A stretch of DNA of 64,000 nt from positions 12,565-76,564 of the forward strand of contig JBGAJP010000005.1 in the NCBI GenBank assembly GCA_044224855.1. Reading direction: 5' to 3'. The notes beneath the pieces were generated by a model that was not told the DNA's origin, made no database searches, and worked only from the letters and a program-made list of their open reading frames with translations. Below are positions 44,166-52,904 of the stretch, one piece after another. The position numbers and the translations under genes are program-made. Each line of letters opens with the position of its first letter. Position 1 is the first letter of the stretch. The stretch comes from Tichowtungia sp044224855 (GTDB lineage Bacteria; Verrucomicrobiota; Kiritimatiellia; Kiritimatiellales; Tichowtungiaceae).

Positions 44166-44450
44166 TCAGCCGCCCTGTCCCGCGTTCGGAAAATCGAACT
44201 CGGTCTCGAAGAGTTCTTTAAATTTTGCAGCGGCGGCGGCTTCGTCCGGACCTTCCGCCTGAATGGTGATTTGTGTCCCCTGCTCGAGTCCAAGAATCAT
44301 CAGTTCCAGCGCAGAACCGAGCTGGCAGATACCGGACGGCGCACTGACCGTAACCGTGCTTTTTACACCGGCGGCGGCCTGCGTAATAACAGCAGTCGGC
44401 CGGCAGTGAATGCCGGCATGATTTTTAATAACTGCTTTTACCTCGACCAT
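44166..44450 (-). CDS. ptsH: HPr phosphocarrier protein
   Basis: A 94-residue HPr. The active-site His is at residue 15 in GIHCRPTA (Cys in place of the usual Ala after it), and Ser46, the HPr kinase site, is conserved in QLGSALELM. In full PTS systems HPr passes phosphate from enzyme I to sugar-specific EII; in many PVC bacteria without EII it acts only in regulation through Ser46. Neither enzyme I, EII nor HPr kinase is in the window. Its place in one operon with D-lactate dehydrogenase and glucan genes suggests a role in carbon control. Confidence 0.92.
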   Translation of the reverse strand: MVEVKAVIKNHAGIHCRPTAVITQAAAGVKSTVTVSAPSGICQLGSALELMILGLEQGTQITIQAEGPDEAAAAAKFKELFETEFDFPNAGQGG

Positions 44451-44495
44451 AGGCGCCAGATCATGCGCACGGCGGCGGCTTTTTCAATCTTTATC

Positions 44496-45539
44496 TCAGA
44501 AACACTTGCCGGTTTGCTTTTTGAGACAGGAATCTTTGTTGCACCGGTAGCAGATTTCGTTGGCCATCGTTTCGCCGCGGAAAAAAGCGTCGAGATTGGA
44601 AAGCGTGGTTTCGGCAATATTGCTGAGCGCCTCTTTGGTGAAAAAGGCCTGATGCGCGGTAACCAGCACGTTCGGAAAGGTGAACAGCCGCGCCAGCACA
44701 TCGTCGGTCAGCACTTCACCGGAACGGTCCTCGAAAAAGTATCCGTCTTCTTCCTCGTACACATCGAGACCGGCGGAACCGATCTTTCCGGTTTTGAGTG
44801 TATCAATCAGATCCTTCGTCTGGATAAGGCCGCCGCGGCTGGTATTGATCAGCATCACGCCGTCCTTCATCTGCGCAAGGCTGGCGGAATTAATCATATA
44901 TTTCGTTTCCGGCGTCAGCGGACAGTGCAGGCTGATGATATCCGACTGGCGGTACAGTTCTTCAAGCGAAACATATTCAACGCCCGCTCCGGCCGCCCAG
45001 TCCGCTTTTGGGAAAAGGTCGAACACCAGTACGCGCATTCCGAATCCTTTGAGGATCCCGGCCAGAATCTGGCCGATACGGCCGGTGCCGATAATGCCGG
45101 CGGTCTTGCCGTGCAGATCAAAGCCGAGCAGTCCGCCGAGAGCAAAGTTGCTGTCGCGGGTGCGGTTGTAGGCTTTGTGCGTTTTGCGGTTGAGCGTTAA
45201 AATCAGCGCGACGGCGTGTTCGGCGACGGCATACGGCGAATAGGCCGGCACGCGGGCGACATGAATCCGGTCATAAATCGCTTTCAGATCGACATTGTTG
45301 TATCCGGCGCAGCGCATCGCGATCATGCGGATGCCGTTTTTATTCAGAATATCTGCTACCGGCGCGGACAGATCATCGTTTACAAATGCACAGACGGCGT
45401 CATAACCCGCCGCCAGCGGCGCGGTATCCGCCGACAGCCGGTTGCCGATGTACTTAATCTCATAACCATGCTTTGTATTGGCCGCGTCAAAAAACTCCCG
45501 GTCGTAGGGTTTGGCATCAAAGAAGATCACTTTTTTCAT
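44496..45539 (-). CDS. ldhA: D-lactate dehydrogenase (2-hydroxyacid dehydrogenase)
   Basis: A 347-residue D-2-hydroxyacid dehydrogenase of the LdhA type; reduces pyruvate to D-lactate with NADH. Nucleotide motif GTGRIG near residue 150, catalytic Arg in INTSRGGLI, Glu in GLDVYEEEDGYFFED (an insertion typical of fermentative LdhA) and His in VTAHQAFFT. Start at ATG 45539 with AGGAA; the frame open to 45569 lacks a ribosome site. Odd: the C terminus ends with four Cys (CYRCNKDSCLKKQTGKCF), which could bind metal or form disulfides. First gene of the minus-strand operon. Confidence 0.9.
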   Translation of the reverse strand: MKKVIFFDAKPYDREFFDAANTKHGYEIKYIGNRLSADTAPLAAGYDAVCAFVNDDLSAPVADILNKNGIRMIAMRCAGYNNVDLKAIYDRIHVARVPAYSPYAVAEHAVALILTLNRKTHKAYNRTRDSNFALGGLLGFDLHGKTAGIIGTGRIGQILAGILKGFGMRVLVFDLFPKADWAAGAGVEYVSLEELYRQSDIISLHCPLTPETKYMINSASLAQMKDGVMLINTSRGGLIQTKDLIDTLKTGKIGSAGLDVYEEEDGYFFEDRSGEVLTDDVLARLFTFPNVLVTAHQAFFTKEALSNIAETTLSNLDAFFRGETMANEICYRCNKDSCLKKQTGKCF

Positions 45540-45687
45540 AATGGCGGTTCCTGTTGTTCGCTTCCACAAATACCATTTCTCCGGCGAACTGAAAAATCCT
45601 TTCCCGTCTAATTAAGCCCCGCCTGAGCGCTTGCCCGCCAAAGCGGTTCATGCTTAACTGGCCGCCCTGTTTTTAAGGAAGTGAACT

Positions 45688-48030
45688 ATGAAATTTGCGC
45701 TGAGCTGGCTGAAGGAATATGTGGATTTTGACGATACGGTCGCGGGTCTTTCCGACAAACTGACGTTTGCCGGTCTGGAGGTCGAACATATCGAAACGCT
45801 CGGCGGAACGTTTGAGGGCGTAGTCGTCGGAGAAGTGCTTGCCATTGAACCGCACCCGAACGCCGATAAACTGCGTCTCTGCACCGTCGAATACGGCGCG
45901 GCCGAAGCGCTCAAGGTCGTCTGCGGCGCGCCGAACGTTGCGGTCGGCGGCAAATATCCTTTCGCTACGGTCGGCACAACCCTGCCCTGCGGCATCACGC
46001 TCAAGAAAGCCAAAATCCGCGGCGTCGAATCGCTCGGTATGCTTTGCGCCAAGGACGAACTCGGTCTCGGCGAAGACCATTCCGGTCTGCTGGTTCTCGA
46101 TGCTTCGCTCAAACCCGGTACGCCGCTCGCCGCCGTCATGGGCCCGGCCGAAACGGTTTTCGAGCTGGAAATCACGCCGAACCGTCCCGACTGCCTGAGC
46201 ATCATCGGCATCGCCCGCGAAGTCGCCGCTATCTACGGCAAGCCGCTTAAAATGCCCGCCATCGAATTGAAAGAAAGCGCCGATCCGGTCGAAAAAGAGA
46301 TCAGCGTGGAAGTAAAAGATTCCGTAAAATGCCCGCGCTACAAACGCCGCCTAGAAGCCTGCGGCATCCGTTCGATCAATAATGTCGTGGACATCACCAA
46401 CTACGTTCTGCTGGAAACCGGCCATCCGCTGCACGCTTTTGACTATACTTTGCTCAAGGACGGAAAAATCATCGTCCGCCACGCCGCCAAAGGTGAAAAG
46501 TTCACCACGCTCGACGGCGTTGAACGCCAGCTGACGGAAGATATGCTCGTGATCGCCGACGCCGGTAAGGCCGTCGCTCTCGCCGGAGTCATGGGCGGCG
46601 CAAATACCGAAATTAAAGACGACACTTCCACCGTTCTGATTGAAGCCGCGACGTTTGAGCAGTCCGGCATCCGCGCCACCGCCAAAGCGCTCAGCCTTTA
46701 CACCGACAGTTCCTACCGTTTCCAGCGCGGCGTCAGCGCCGCTTCCGTTGAATGGGCAGGCCGTCGCGCCGCCGCGCTGATGCACGAGCTGGCCGGTGCC
46801 AAAGTCTGCAAAGGCGTCGTCGATGTGTATCCCGCGCCGAAAGCCAAGCGGCAGATCACTTTCCGCTGGCAGGCCGCCTGCGAACTGATCGGAATGAATG
46901 TTCCGGTCGAAACGATGAAGAAAATTTTCCGGTCGCTGGAAATTTCCATTCTCTCCAGCGACGCCGAAAAAGCGGTTCTTGAAATTCCGGCCTTCCGCGA
47001 CGACCTGGAACGCGAAGTGGATATCATCGAAGAAGTCGCCCGCATGAACGGCGTCGATAAGATTCCGGAAAAGCTGCCGGTCGCCGAAACCGTTGCCGGT
47101 GTAAACGACAGCCGCATCCGCGCGATTACCGCCTGCCGCAAAAATCTGGTTGGCCTCGGTGCGCGCGAAATCATGAACTACACGCTGGTCAGCCATCCGC
47201 TGCTCGATCTCTTCGGCAAAAACGACCTCGCCGTCCGCGAAGAACTGCCGCATCCGATCAGCGCCGAGCAGTCCGTTCTGCGCACCTCCCTGATTCCGCA
47301 GATGATCGAAAGCCTCGGCCGCAATAAATCGCGCCAGATTGATGAAGCCGTCTTTTTTGAAATCGGCCGTACGTTCGCCAAAACCGTCCAGACGGAAAAG
47401 GTCTGCCTCGGACTGATGGGCGCCGCCGGACGCGGCGCGCTCGACAAGCAGCGCGCCATCGGCGAAGAAGAAGTATTTCTCTGGCTGAAAGGCTTGATCG
47501 AAAAACTGCTCGCCGCTCAGAAAATCACCGGTGCGACTTTCCAGACCGCTGAAAATCCGGCTTTCGAAGCCGGGCGCGCTGTAAAAATTCTTTCCGGCAA
47601 AACCGAAATCGGCGTGCTGGGTCTGATCAATTCCGCCGCACGCAAAGAATGGCGCCTGAATGATCCAGTCGCCGCCGCCGAGCTGAATCTGGAACCGCTG
47701 ATCGCCAACGTCTGGAAACGCAGCGAAGTAAAAGATATTCCGCTCTACCCCGCGATCGCGCGCGACTTCGCATTTATCGTCGATGAATCCGTCCGGCACG
47801 AAGAGATCCTGAAAGCTGTGAAGGACTCGGCGCCCGCCGAACTGGAAAGCATCAAACTCTTCGATGTCTTCCGCGGCAAAGCGCTGGAGAAAGGTAAAAA
47901 GAGCGTCGCGTACAGCTTCATTTACCGGTCGCCGGTCGGCACGCTGACCGATGAAAAGGTGAATGCGTTCCACGAAGCCGTCGGTAAAAAAGTCTGCGCC
48001 GCTGTCTCCGCCGTCATCCGCGAAAGCTGA
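45688..48030 (+). CDS. pheT: phenylalanyl-tRNA synthetase beta subunit
   Basis: A 780-residue PheT of usual length. N-terminal tRNA-binding OB domain (about 40-150: EPHPNADKLRLC, GVESLGMLCA), B3/B4 editing domain (about 210-390), B5 (about 400-470: DDLEREVDIIEEVARMNG), the catalytic-like core and the C-terminal FDX-ACB anticodon-binding domain (about 690-780: YPAIARDFAFIVDE). AAGGAAG lies before the ATG. pheS is not next to it, although the two are usually neighbours. A TTGCCC/TTAACT pair at 45631-45659 may be its promoter. Confidence 0.97.
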   Translation: MKFALSWLKEYVDFDDTVAGLSDKLTFAGLEVEHIETLGGTFEGVVVGEVLAIEPHPNADKLRLCTVEYGAAEALKVVCGAPNVAVGGKYPFATVGTTLPCGITLKKAKIRGVESLGMLCAKDELGLGEDHSGLLVLDASLKPGTPLAAVMGPAETVFELEITPNRPDCLSIIGIAREVAAIYGKPLKMPAIELKESADPVEKEISVEVKDSVKCPRYKRRLEACGIRSINNVVDITNYVLLETGHPLHAFDYTLLKDGKIIVRHAAKGEKFTTLDGVERQLTEDMLVIADAGKAVALAGVMGGANTEIKDDTSTVLIEAATFEQSGIRATAKALSLYTDSSYRFQRGVSAASVEWAGRRAAALMHELAGAKVCKGVVDVYPAPKAKRQITFRWQAACELIGMNVPVETMKKIFRSLEISILSSDAEKAVLEIPAFRDDLEREVDIIEEVARMNGVDKIPEKLPVAETVAGVNDSRIRAITACRKNLVGLGAREIMNYTLVSHPLLDLFGKNDLAVREELPHPISAEQSVLRTSLIPQMIESLGRNKSRQIDEAVFFEIGRTFAKTVQTEKVCLGLMGAAGRGALDKQRAIGEEEVFLWLKGLIEKLLAAQKITGATFQTAENPAFEAGRAVKILSGKTEIGVLGLINSAARKEWRLNDPVAAAELNLEPLIANVWKRSEVKDIPLYPAIARDFAFIVDESVRHEEILKAVKDSAPAELESIKLFDVFRGKALEKGKKSVAYSFIYRSPVGTLTDEKVNAFHEAVGKKVCAAVSAVIRES

Positions 48031-48110
48031 GCTTGACGGTATAGCGGGCCAGCAGTAGCATTTAGACGTGAGGAGGAGATAAAGCCGAAAGCCTCACAGT
48101 GTTCTTTACC

Positions 48111-48268
48111 AATTTAAGCCCGCCCGGCGAGGCAATAAGTTTCCGATCCGTTAACAATAAAAATTAGGGCGCTCAGGACAGTGCTGATGTATTCCATCTT
48201 CACTTTAGGGTGCCCACCTTGTAAATCAGGGTTCGGAAATGAGCCTCACCGGCACGGGCTCTTTTAAA
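48111..48268 (+). ncRNA. ssrS: 6S RNA (RNA polymerase regulator)
   Basis: Identified by structure and context. The closing stem pairs TTTAA/TTAAA, GCCCG/CGGGC, CCGG/CCGG and GAGGC/GCCTC (48113-48133 with 48243-48268), then TTTCCGA/TCGGAAA (48140-48146 with 48233-48239). A large central bubble follows (48147-48166 opposite 48216-48232), with the small 3'-strand hairpin CCTTG/CAGGG. An apical stem starts with GGGCGC/GTGCCC (48167-48172, 48210-48215) and continues with AGTG/CACT and GATG/CATC. This is the 6S plan, and the segment TGCCCACCTTG with CAGGGTTC resembles 6S 3' halves. 6S mimics an open promoter and binds sigma-70 RNA polymerase. rarA and fau, its usual neighbours in other phyla, lie directly downstream. 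Ends are approximate. Confidence 0.8.
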
Positions 48269-48301
48269 CCGTTCTGGTACCAAACCGGAGCGGTTTTTTT
48301 T
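48266..48301 (+). terminator. intrinsic terminator of the 6S RNA gene
   Basis: AAACCGTTC pairs with GAGCGGTTT (48266-48274 with 48288-48296, one G-U), loop of 13 bases, followed by a run of eight T. Confidence 0.88.
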
Positions 48302-48338
48302 GTGTCCGGACGCTGGTTTCATGCTTAGACTCCCCGCC

Positions 48339-49655
48339 ATGGAACTTTTTGAGGAAAAACCGTCCGGCAGTCCAAAGCCCGGCGCAGGAACCGCCCCGCT
48401 GGCGGCGCGGATGCGTCCGCGCACGCTGGACGAAATCGCCGGGCAGGATCATATCCTCGGCACAGGAAAGCTGCTTCGCCGCGCAATTGAGGCCGACCGC
48501 ATTTCCAGCGTCATTCTTTACGGCCCGCCCGGTTGCGGAAAAACTTCGCTTGCCGAGGTAATCGCGCTGGTGACTGACCGCCGGTTCGAACGCACCAGCG
48601 GTGTGCTGGCAAATGTCGCTATTCTGCGCAAACTGCTGGATCAGGCCGCCGGCTGGAAAAAAATCCACAAACAGGACACGATTCTTTTCATCGACGAAAT
48701 CCACCGCTTCAACAAATCGCAACAGGATGTCCTCCTGCCGTATGTCGAAAGCGGCGACATTATTCTGATCGGCGCGACGACGCATAATCCGTTCTTTTTC
48801 ATCAACACGCCGCTCAACTCCCGCTCGCAGATTTTTCAGCTGAATCCGCTCAGCGAAGAAGCAATCCAGACCGTACTGAAGCGGGCGCTGGAGCATCCGG
48901 CCGGGCTGAACGGCCTGGTCACCGCCGATAACGACGCGCTGGCGCATCTGGCGACCGTTTGCGAAGGCGACGCGCGGCGCGCGCTGAATGCACTGGAAAT
49001 CGCGGCGCTCACCACACCGCCCGGCGGGAACGGCATCGTTCATTTAACCCGCCACGAAACGGAAGAGTCGGTTCAGAAGAAAGCGGTCTCCTACGATCAC
49101 GATGAAGACGAACATTACGACACGATTTCTGCCTTTATCAAAAGCGTGCGCGGTTCCGATCCAAACGCGGCAATCTACTGGCTGGCGAAGATGATTTATG
49201 CGGGTGAAGACCCGCGCTTTATCGCGCGGCGGCTGGTGATTCTCGCTTCCGAAGATATCGGCAACGCCGATCCGCGCGGGCTGACCATAGCAACCGCAGC
49301 GATTCAGGCAGTCGACTTTGTGGGCATGCCGGAAGCGCGCATTATTCTGGCGCAGACAACAACCTATCTGGCCTGCGCGCCGAAGAGTAACGCAAGTTAT
49401 CTGGCAATCGACTCCGCGCTGGCCGATGTGGAAAACGGCCGGACGCTGCCGGTTCCGGCTCATCTCAAGAATGCGCCGCATCCCGGCAAGGGCAATGTGA
49501 AATACCAGTACGCTCACGACGGCAAGGATCATTTCGTCGATCAGGAATATGTGCCGACCGACCGGATTTACTATTCGCCGACTGATCAGGGCTACGAAGA
49601 GACTCTCAAAAAACGGCTGGAGCACTGGGCGTCCATACGGAAAAAGAAAAAATGA
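48339..49655 (+). CDS. rarA: replication-associated recombination AAA+ ATPase RarA
   Basis: A 438-residue RarA/MgsA. Acts at stalled replication forks with SSB and the clamp-loader-like AAA+ fold. Walker A YGPPGCGKTSLAE near residue 60, Walker B LFIDEIHRFNKSQQD, sensor/Arg-finger region EGDARRALNALE, and the C-terminal tetramerisation domain with ASEDIGNADPRG and APKSNASYLAIDSA. The ATG at 48339 follows a -10-like TAGACT (48326-48331) by seven bases and has no Shine-Dalgarno. Frames further upstream would begin in the 6S terminator. Its stop overlaps the next gene (ATGA). Confidence 0.95.
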   Translation: MELFEEKPSGSPKPGAGTAPLAARMRPRTLDEIAGQDHILGTGKLLRRAIEADRISSVILYGPPGCGKTSLAEVIALVTDRRFERTSGVLANVAILRKLLDQAAGWKKIHKQDTILFIDEIHRFNKSQQDVLLPYVESGDIILIGATTHNPFFFINTPLNSRSQIFQLNPLSEEAIQTVLKRALEHPAGLNGLVTADNDALAHLATVCEGDARRALNALEIAALTTPPGGNGIVHLTRHETEESVQKKAVSYDHDEDEHYDTISAFIKSVRGSDPNAAIYWLAKMIYAGEDPRFIARRLVILASEDIGNADPRGLTIATAAIQAVDFVGMPEARIILAQTTTYLACAPKSNASYLAIDSALADVENGRTLPVPAHLKNAPHPGKGNVKYQYAHDGKDHFVDQEYVPTDRIYYSPTDQGYEETLKKRLEHWASIRKKKK

Positions 49656-50203
49656 CGAAGGCTGAACTACGCGCGCAGATTGCGGAGCAAAAGAAAACGC
49701 TCTCCTCCCAATATCTGGAAGCTTTGAGCGCCAAAGCCGCCGAGAATTTCCAGACCTTGGCATCTTTCCGCGCGGCGAGATCCATCGGCGCCTACATGCC
49801 GCTGCCGGGCGAAGTGGACATCACCCCTCTTTTTGAACATCTGAAAAAACCATTTTATATTCCGGCGTTCGATGAAGCCTCCGGCAGTTACCGGATGGCG
49901 CGGCTGACTGCGGAACTGAGAAAAGGGCGTTTCGGTATTCTGGAACCGGCGGTTCCGGTATTCGCGACAGAGGATGAACTCGACCTGATTATTGTGCCGG
50001 GCGTTGCATTTGACATCGCCGGCCACCGGATCGGCCGCGGCGGCGGATTTTATGACCGGTTACTGCCGCAGTACCGTGCGATACGCGCCGGAATCTGCTT
50101 CAATTTCCAGCTTCTGGAAGCCATTCCGACGGAAGAACATGACATCCGGATGGATTTTACGGTAACTGAATCGAAAATTCTTAAATTTGCGATGAACAGT
50201 TAG
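49652..50203 (+). CDS. fau: 5-formyltetrahydrofolate cyclo-ligase
   Basis: A 183-residue MTHFS (YgfA/Fau). Converts 5-formyl-THF to 5,10-methenyl-THF with ATP. Family blocks: ARSIGAYMPLPGEVD, DLIIVPGVAFD and the signature GHRIGRGGGFYDRLL. Its ATG overlaps the TGA of rarA, so translation is coupled. In E. coli the homologue ygfA lies directly behind the 6S RNA gene, as it nearly does here. Confidence 0.93.
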   Translation: MTKAELRAQIAEQKKTLSSQYLEALSAKAAENFQTLASFRAARSIGAYMPLPGEVDITPLFEHLKKPFYIPAFDEASGSYRMARLTAELRKGRFGILEPAVPVFATEDELDLIIVPGVAFDIAGHRIGRGGGFYDRLLPQYRAIRAGICFNFQLLEAIPTEEHDIRMDFTVTESKILKFAMNS

Positions 50204-50268
50204 ACAAGCCCTGCGGTCAGAGCTATTCTGAACCGAGAAAAATAAATTCTGAAACAAAAGGTGATTTT

Positions 50269-51840
50269 ATGGATAGCATAGGGATTTGGTGGGGCGACAT
50301 GCAGAACTTTGTGCTCAGCATCGGGTTCGTCATTCTCGGCTTCTTTTTCCACGCTTACCTGACCCGCACCAATGCGGTCGCTGCCAGCCATCGCGGATCC
50401 GCGATCATGGACGATGCCCGCAAACAGGCGGAAGCGATCAAACATGAAGCCGATGTAAGCGCTCGCGAAGAGATTCTCAAAGCACGTGAACGGGCCGAAA
50501 AAGAACAGGAAACCAAACGCCAGAGCATTATCGCTCTCGAAGACCGCGTGGTCGCCCGCGAAAAAGACATTTCACGCAAACTCGAACTGCTCGAAGCAAA
50601 AGACCGCACACTGACCGAAAAACTGGATAAAGCAGAGCAGCAGAACGAAGAACTCAAAACTCAGCAAAAGACGCTTAAGGACCTCATTGAAGCGGAAAAT
50701 CGCAAGGTTCAGGAAGTTGCCAGTCTATCCAAAGAAGATGCGCGCAAGCTGATTATGGATCAGATGGAAAAAGAACTGGAAGGCGAAATCAGCGGACTGA
50801 TCCGCCACCAGCAAAAAGAAATTTATGAAAAGGCTCGGGCGGAAGCCCGCGATATTGTCTGCACAGCCATAGAGCGCTATGCCGGCGAACACGTCAGCAA
50901 CATCACCGTAACACAGGTCGCCCTGCCCTCCGAAGATATGAAGGGCCGACTGATCGGCAAGGAAGGCCGCAATTTCAAATCATTCGAAACGGAATCCGGC
51001 GTTAATCTGATCATCGATGAAACCCCCGGCATTGTGCAGCTTTCCAGCTTTGATCCCGTGCGCCGCGAAGTCGCCCGCGTGGCGCTCGAAAAACTGATGC
51101 TCGACGGACGGATTCATCCGGCCAGCATCGAAGAGACCGTCAAAAAGACCCGCACCGAAGTAGATGAGATTATCCGGCAGGCCGGCGAAGACGCCCTTTA
51201 CAAGCTCGGCATCTCCGGCGTTGCACCTGAACTGGTCAAAATTCTCGGACGCCTCAAATACCGCACCAGTTACAAACAGAACGTGCTCGACCACTCCATG
51301 GAAATGGCCGCTTTGATGGGCATGATGGCCGCTGATCTTGGCCTGGACGTTGCGCTGGCTAAACGCGTCGGAATATTCCACGATCTGGGCAAAGCCGTTG
51401 ACCATGAGGTCGAAGGTTCCCACGCCGTCATCGGCGCAAACCTGTTGCGCAAATACGGCGAAGTACCGCTGGTTTATAACGCTGTCGCCGCTCACCACGA
51501 AGATGTCGAAAAGAGCAGCGTCTACGCCGTGCTGGCCGCCGCCGCCGACGCGATGACCGCCGCCCGTCCCGGTGCGCGTATGGACACCACCGACCTTTAT
51601 TTCCAGCGCCTCGACAAGCTGGAAAAAATCGCCATGTCGTTCAAAGGCGTCGATAAATGCTACGCCATTCAGGCAGGCCGCGAACTGCGCGTAATGGTGG
51701 AAGGTGCTAAAGTTGACGATGCCCGCGCGCTGATCCTTGCCCGCGAAATCGCCAACCGCATCCAGGATGAAGTCAAATATCCCGGACAGGTCAAGGTGAC
51801 GGTGATCCGCGAAACACGCGCTATCGAATACGCCAAATAA
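50269..51840 (+). CDS. rny: ribonuclease Y
   Basis: A 523-residue RNase Y, the membrane-anchored endoribonuclease that starts mRNA decay in bacteria without RNase E-led decay. One N-terminal membrane segment (about 8-28), a long Lys/Glu-rich coiled coil (about 45-190), a KH domain with GRLIGKEGRNFKSFE, and an HD domain with VGIFHDLGKAVDHE (catalytic His-Asp) and AHHEDVE. Ends ETRAIEYAK, as usual. A TTTATG start with AAAAGGTG upstream. Monocistronic by spacing. Confidence 0.96.
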   Translation: MDSIGIWWGDMQNFVLSIGFVILGFFFHAYLTRTNAVAASHRGSAIMDDARKQAEAIKHEADVSAREEILKARERAEKEQETKRQSIIALEDRVVAREKDISRKLELLEAKDRTLTEKLDKAEQQNEELKTQQKTLKDLIEAENRKVQEVASLSKEDARKLIMDQMEKELEGEISGLIRHQQKEIYEKARAEARDIVCTAIERYAGEHVSNITVTQVALPSEDMKGRLIGKEGRNFKSFETESGVNLIIDETPGIVQLSSFDPVRREVARVALEKLMLDGRIHPASIEETVKKTRTEVDEIIRQAGEDALYKLGISGVAPELVKILGRLKYRTSYKQNVLDHSMEMAALMGMMAADLGLDVALAKRVGIFHDLGKAVDHEVEGSHAVIGANLLRKYGEVPLVYNAVAAHHEDVEKSSVYAVLAAAADAMTAARPGARMDTTDLYFQRLDKLEKIAMSFKGVDKCYAIQAGRELRVMVEGAKVDDARALILAREIANRIQDEVKYPGQVKVTVIRETRAIEYAK

Positions 51841-51849
51841 GCGGTCGCC

Positions 51850-52257
51850 TCACCACCAGATGCGATAGCCGCCTTCAAGCGTGAAGGCGTTTTGAATATG
51901 CCGGATTTCCGGCTTTTCGCCGACCACTTCGATTACATCGAAACGGATATACGGCGGGCGCAGTTTGCGCTTCTTCAGAAAGTGTATCGCGGCGCGCGAC
52001 AGCTTGCGGCGTTTGGCGCGATTAACCGCCGCAAACGGCCGTCCAAAATCTTCGTTTGCGCGGGTTTTGACTTCGACAAAAACCAGTGTGTCGCCCTGCT
52101 GTGCAATCAGGTCGAGCTCGTCCGCTCCGACTCTCACATTGCGGGCGATGATTTTCAGTCCGGCTTTCCGGAGAAATTTTTCCGCCTGATCTTCACCGCG
52201 CCGCCCGGTGCGCAGATGCGGAGCTTCTTTTTTAAACCACTGAAGCAGCCGTTTCAC
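51850..52257 (-). CDS. yraN: YraN/UPF0102 family endonuclease-like protein
   Basis: A 135-residue protein with the restriction-endonuclease-like core of UPF0102: RRGEDQAEKFLRKAGL, then ELDLIAQQGDTLVFVEVKTR with the D-x(n)-E-V-K acid/Lys cluster, and a basic helix. Commonly found behind rnhB and near rplS, as here; function is not established. Its start overlaps the end of rnhB by four bases. Last gene of the rpsP operon. Confidence 0.92.
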   Translation of the reverse strand: MKRLLQWFKKEAPHLRTGRRGEDQAEKFLRKAGLKIIARNVRVGADELDLIAQQGDTLVFVEVKTRANEDFGRPFAAVNRAKRRKLSRAAIHFLKKRKLRPPYIRFDVIEVVGEKPEIRHIQNAFTLEGGYRIWW

Positions 52258-52898
52258 AGATTCAGCTCTCCCTGATTCAATTCAGAAACAGGTCGAAAGG
52301 TTTTACGATGATGGGGCGAAGGGCCGTGGCGGCGAATGGCGGCAAGGTGAGCGGCGGTTCCGTAACCCTTATGCTGTGCAAAGCCGTACTGCGGAAACTG
52401 CGCGTCGAGTTCAACCATCAGCCGGTCGCGGGTGACTTTGGCGATGATACTGGCGGCGGCAATGGAAAGGCTCTGCGCGTCGCCTTTAATGATATTCTGT
52501 GATTTACAGGAAAGGCCGCGCACCGGATTGCCATCAACCAGCGCCAGATCGGGCGAAGGACTGATCTGTGCAACGGCTTCAGCCATCGCCTTCCAGGTAG
52601 CCTGAAGGATATTGATTTCGTCTATAATTTCCGGTCCGATGACCGCACATCCGATCCGGGCAAAGCTGCAGTTTTGCAATTGCCCAAAGAAAACATCACG
52701 TTGTTTCTCCGGGAGCGCTTTCGAGTCGGTGAGACCGTCAAAGGTTGCTACACCGCCGTTCTGAAGCGGCTCGCGAACGAAGGCAACGGCGGCGGCCACG
52801 ACCGGGCCGGCCAGCGGACCGCGTCCGGCCTCATCCACACCGGCAATAAAAAAGAGGCCTGATTGCCAGGCCTCTTTCTCATAACGGAGCATGTCCAT
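52254..52898 (-). CDS. rnhB: ribonuclease HII
   Basis: A 214-residue RNase HII, which removes ribonucleotides and RNA from RNA-DNA hybrids. Catalytic Asp and Glu in GVDEAGRGPLAGP, then LTDSKALP, ALVDGNPVRG and the C-terminal MVELDAQFPQYGFAQHKGYGT block. It starts six bases after rplS. An internal TTG/ATG choice at the start (MDMLRYEKEAWQSG) does not matter for the fold. Confidence 0.95.
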   Translation of the reverse strand: MDMLRYEKEAWQSGLFFIAGVDEAGRGPLAGPVVAAAVAFVREPLQNGGVATFDGLTDSKALPEKQRDVFFGQLQNCSFARIGCAVIGPEIIDEINILQATWKAMAEAVAQISPSPDLALVDGNPVRGLSCKSQNIIKGDAQSLSIAAASIIAKVTRDRLMVELDAQFPQYGFAQHKGYGTAAHLAAIRRHGPSPHHRKTFRPVSELNQGELNL

Positions 52899-52904
52899 TG
52901 CAGT

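Noticed and set aside
46351..47973. 540-codon minus-strand ORF
   Set aside because: Shadow of pheT.
48111..48268. tmRNA, SRP RNA or RNase P RNA
   Set aside because: Too short for tmRNA or RNase P; no tag reading frame, no GGAA/GNAR SRP loop; the bubble architecture fits 6S.
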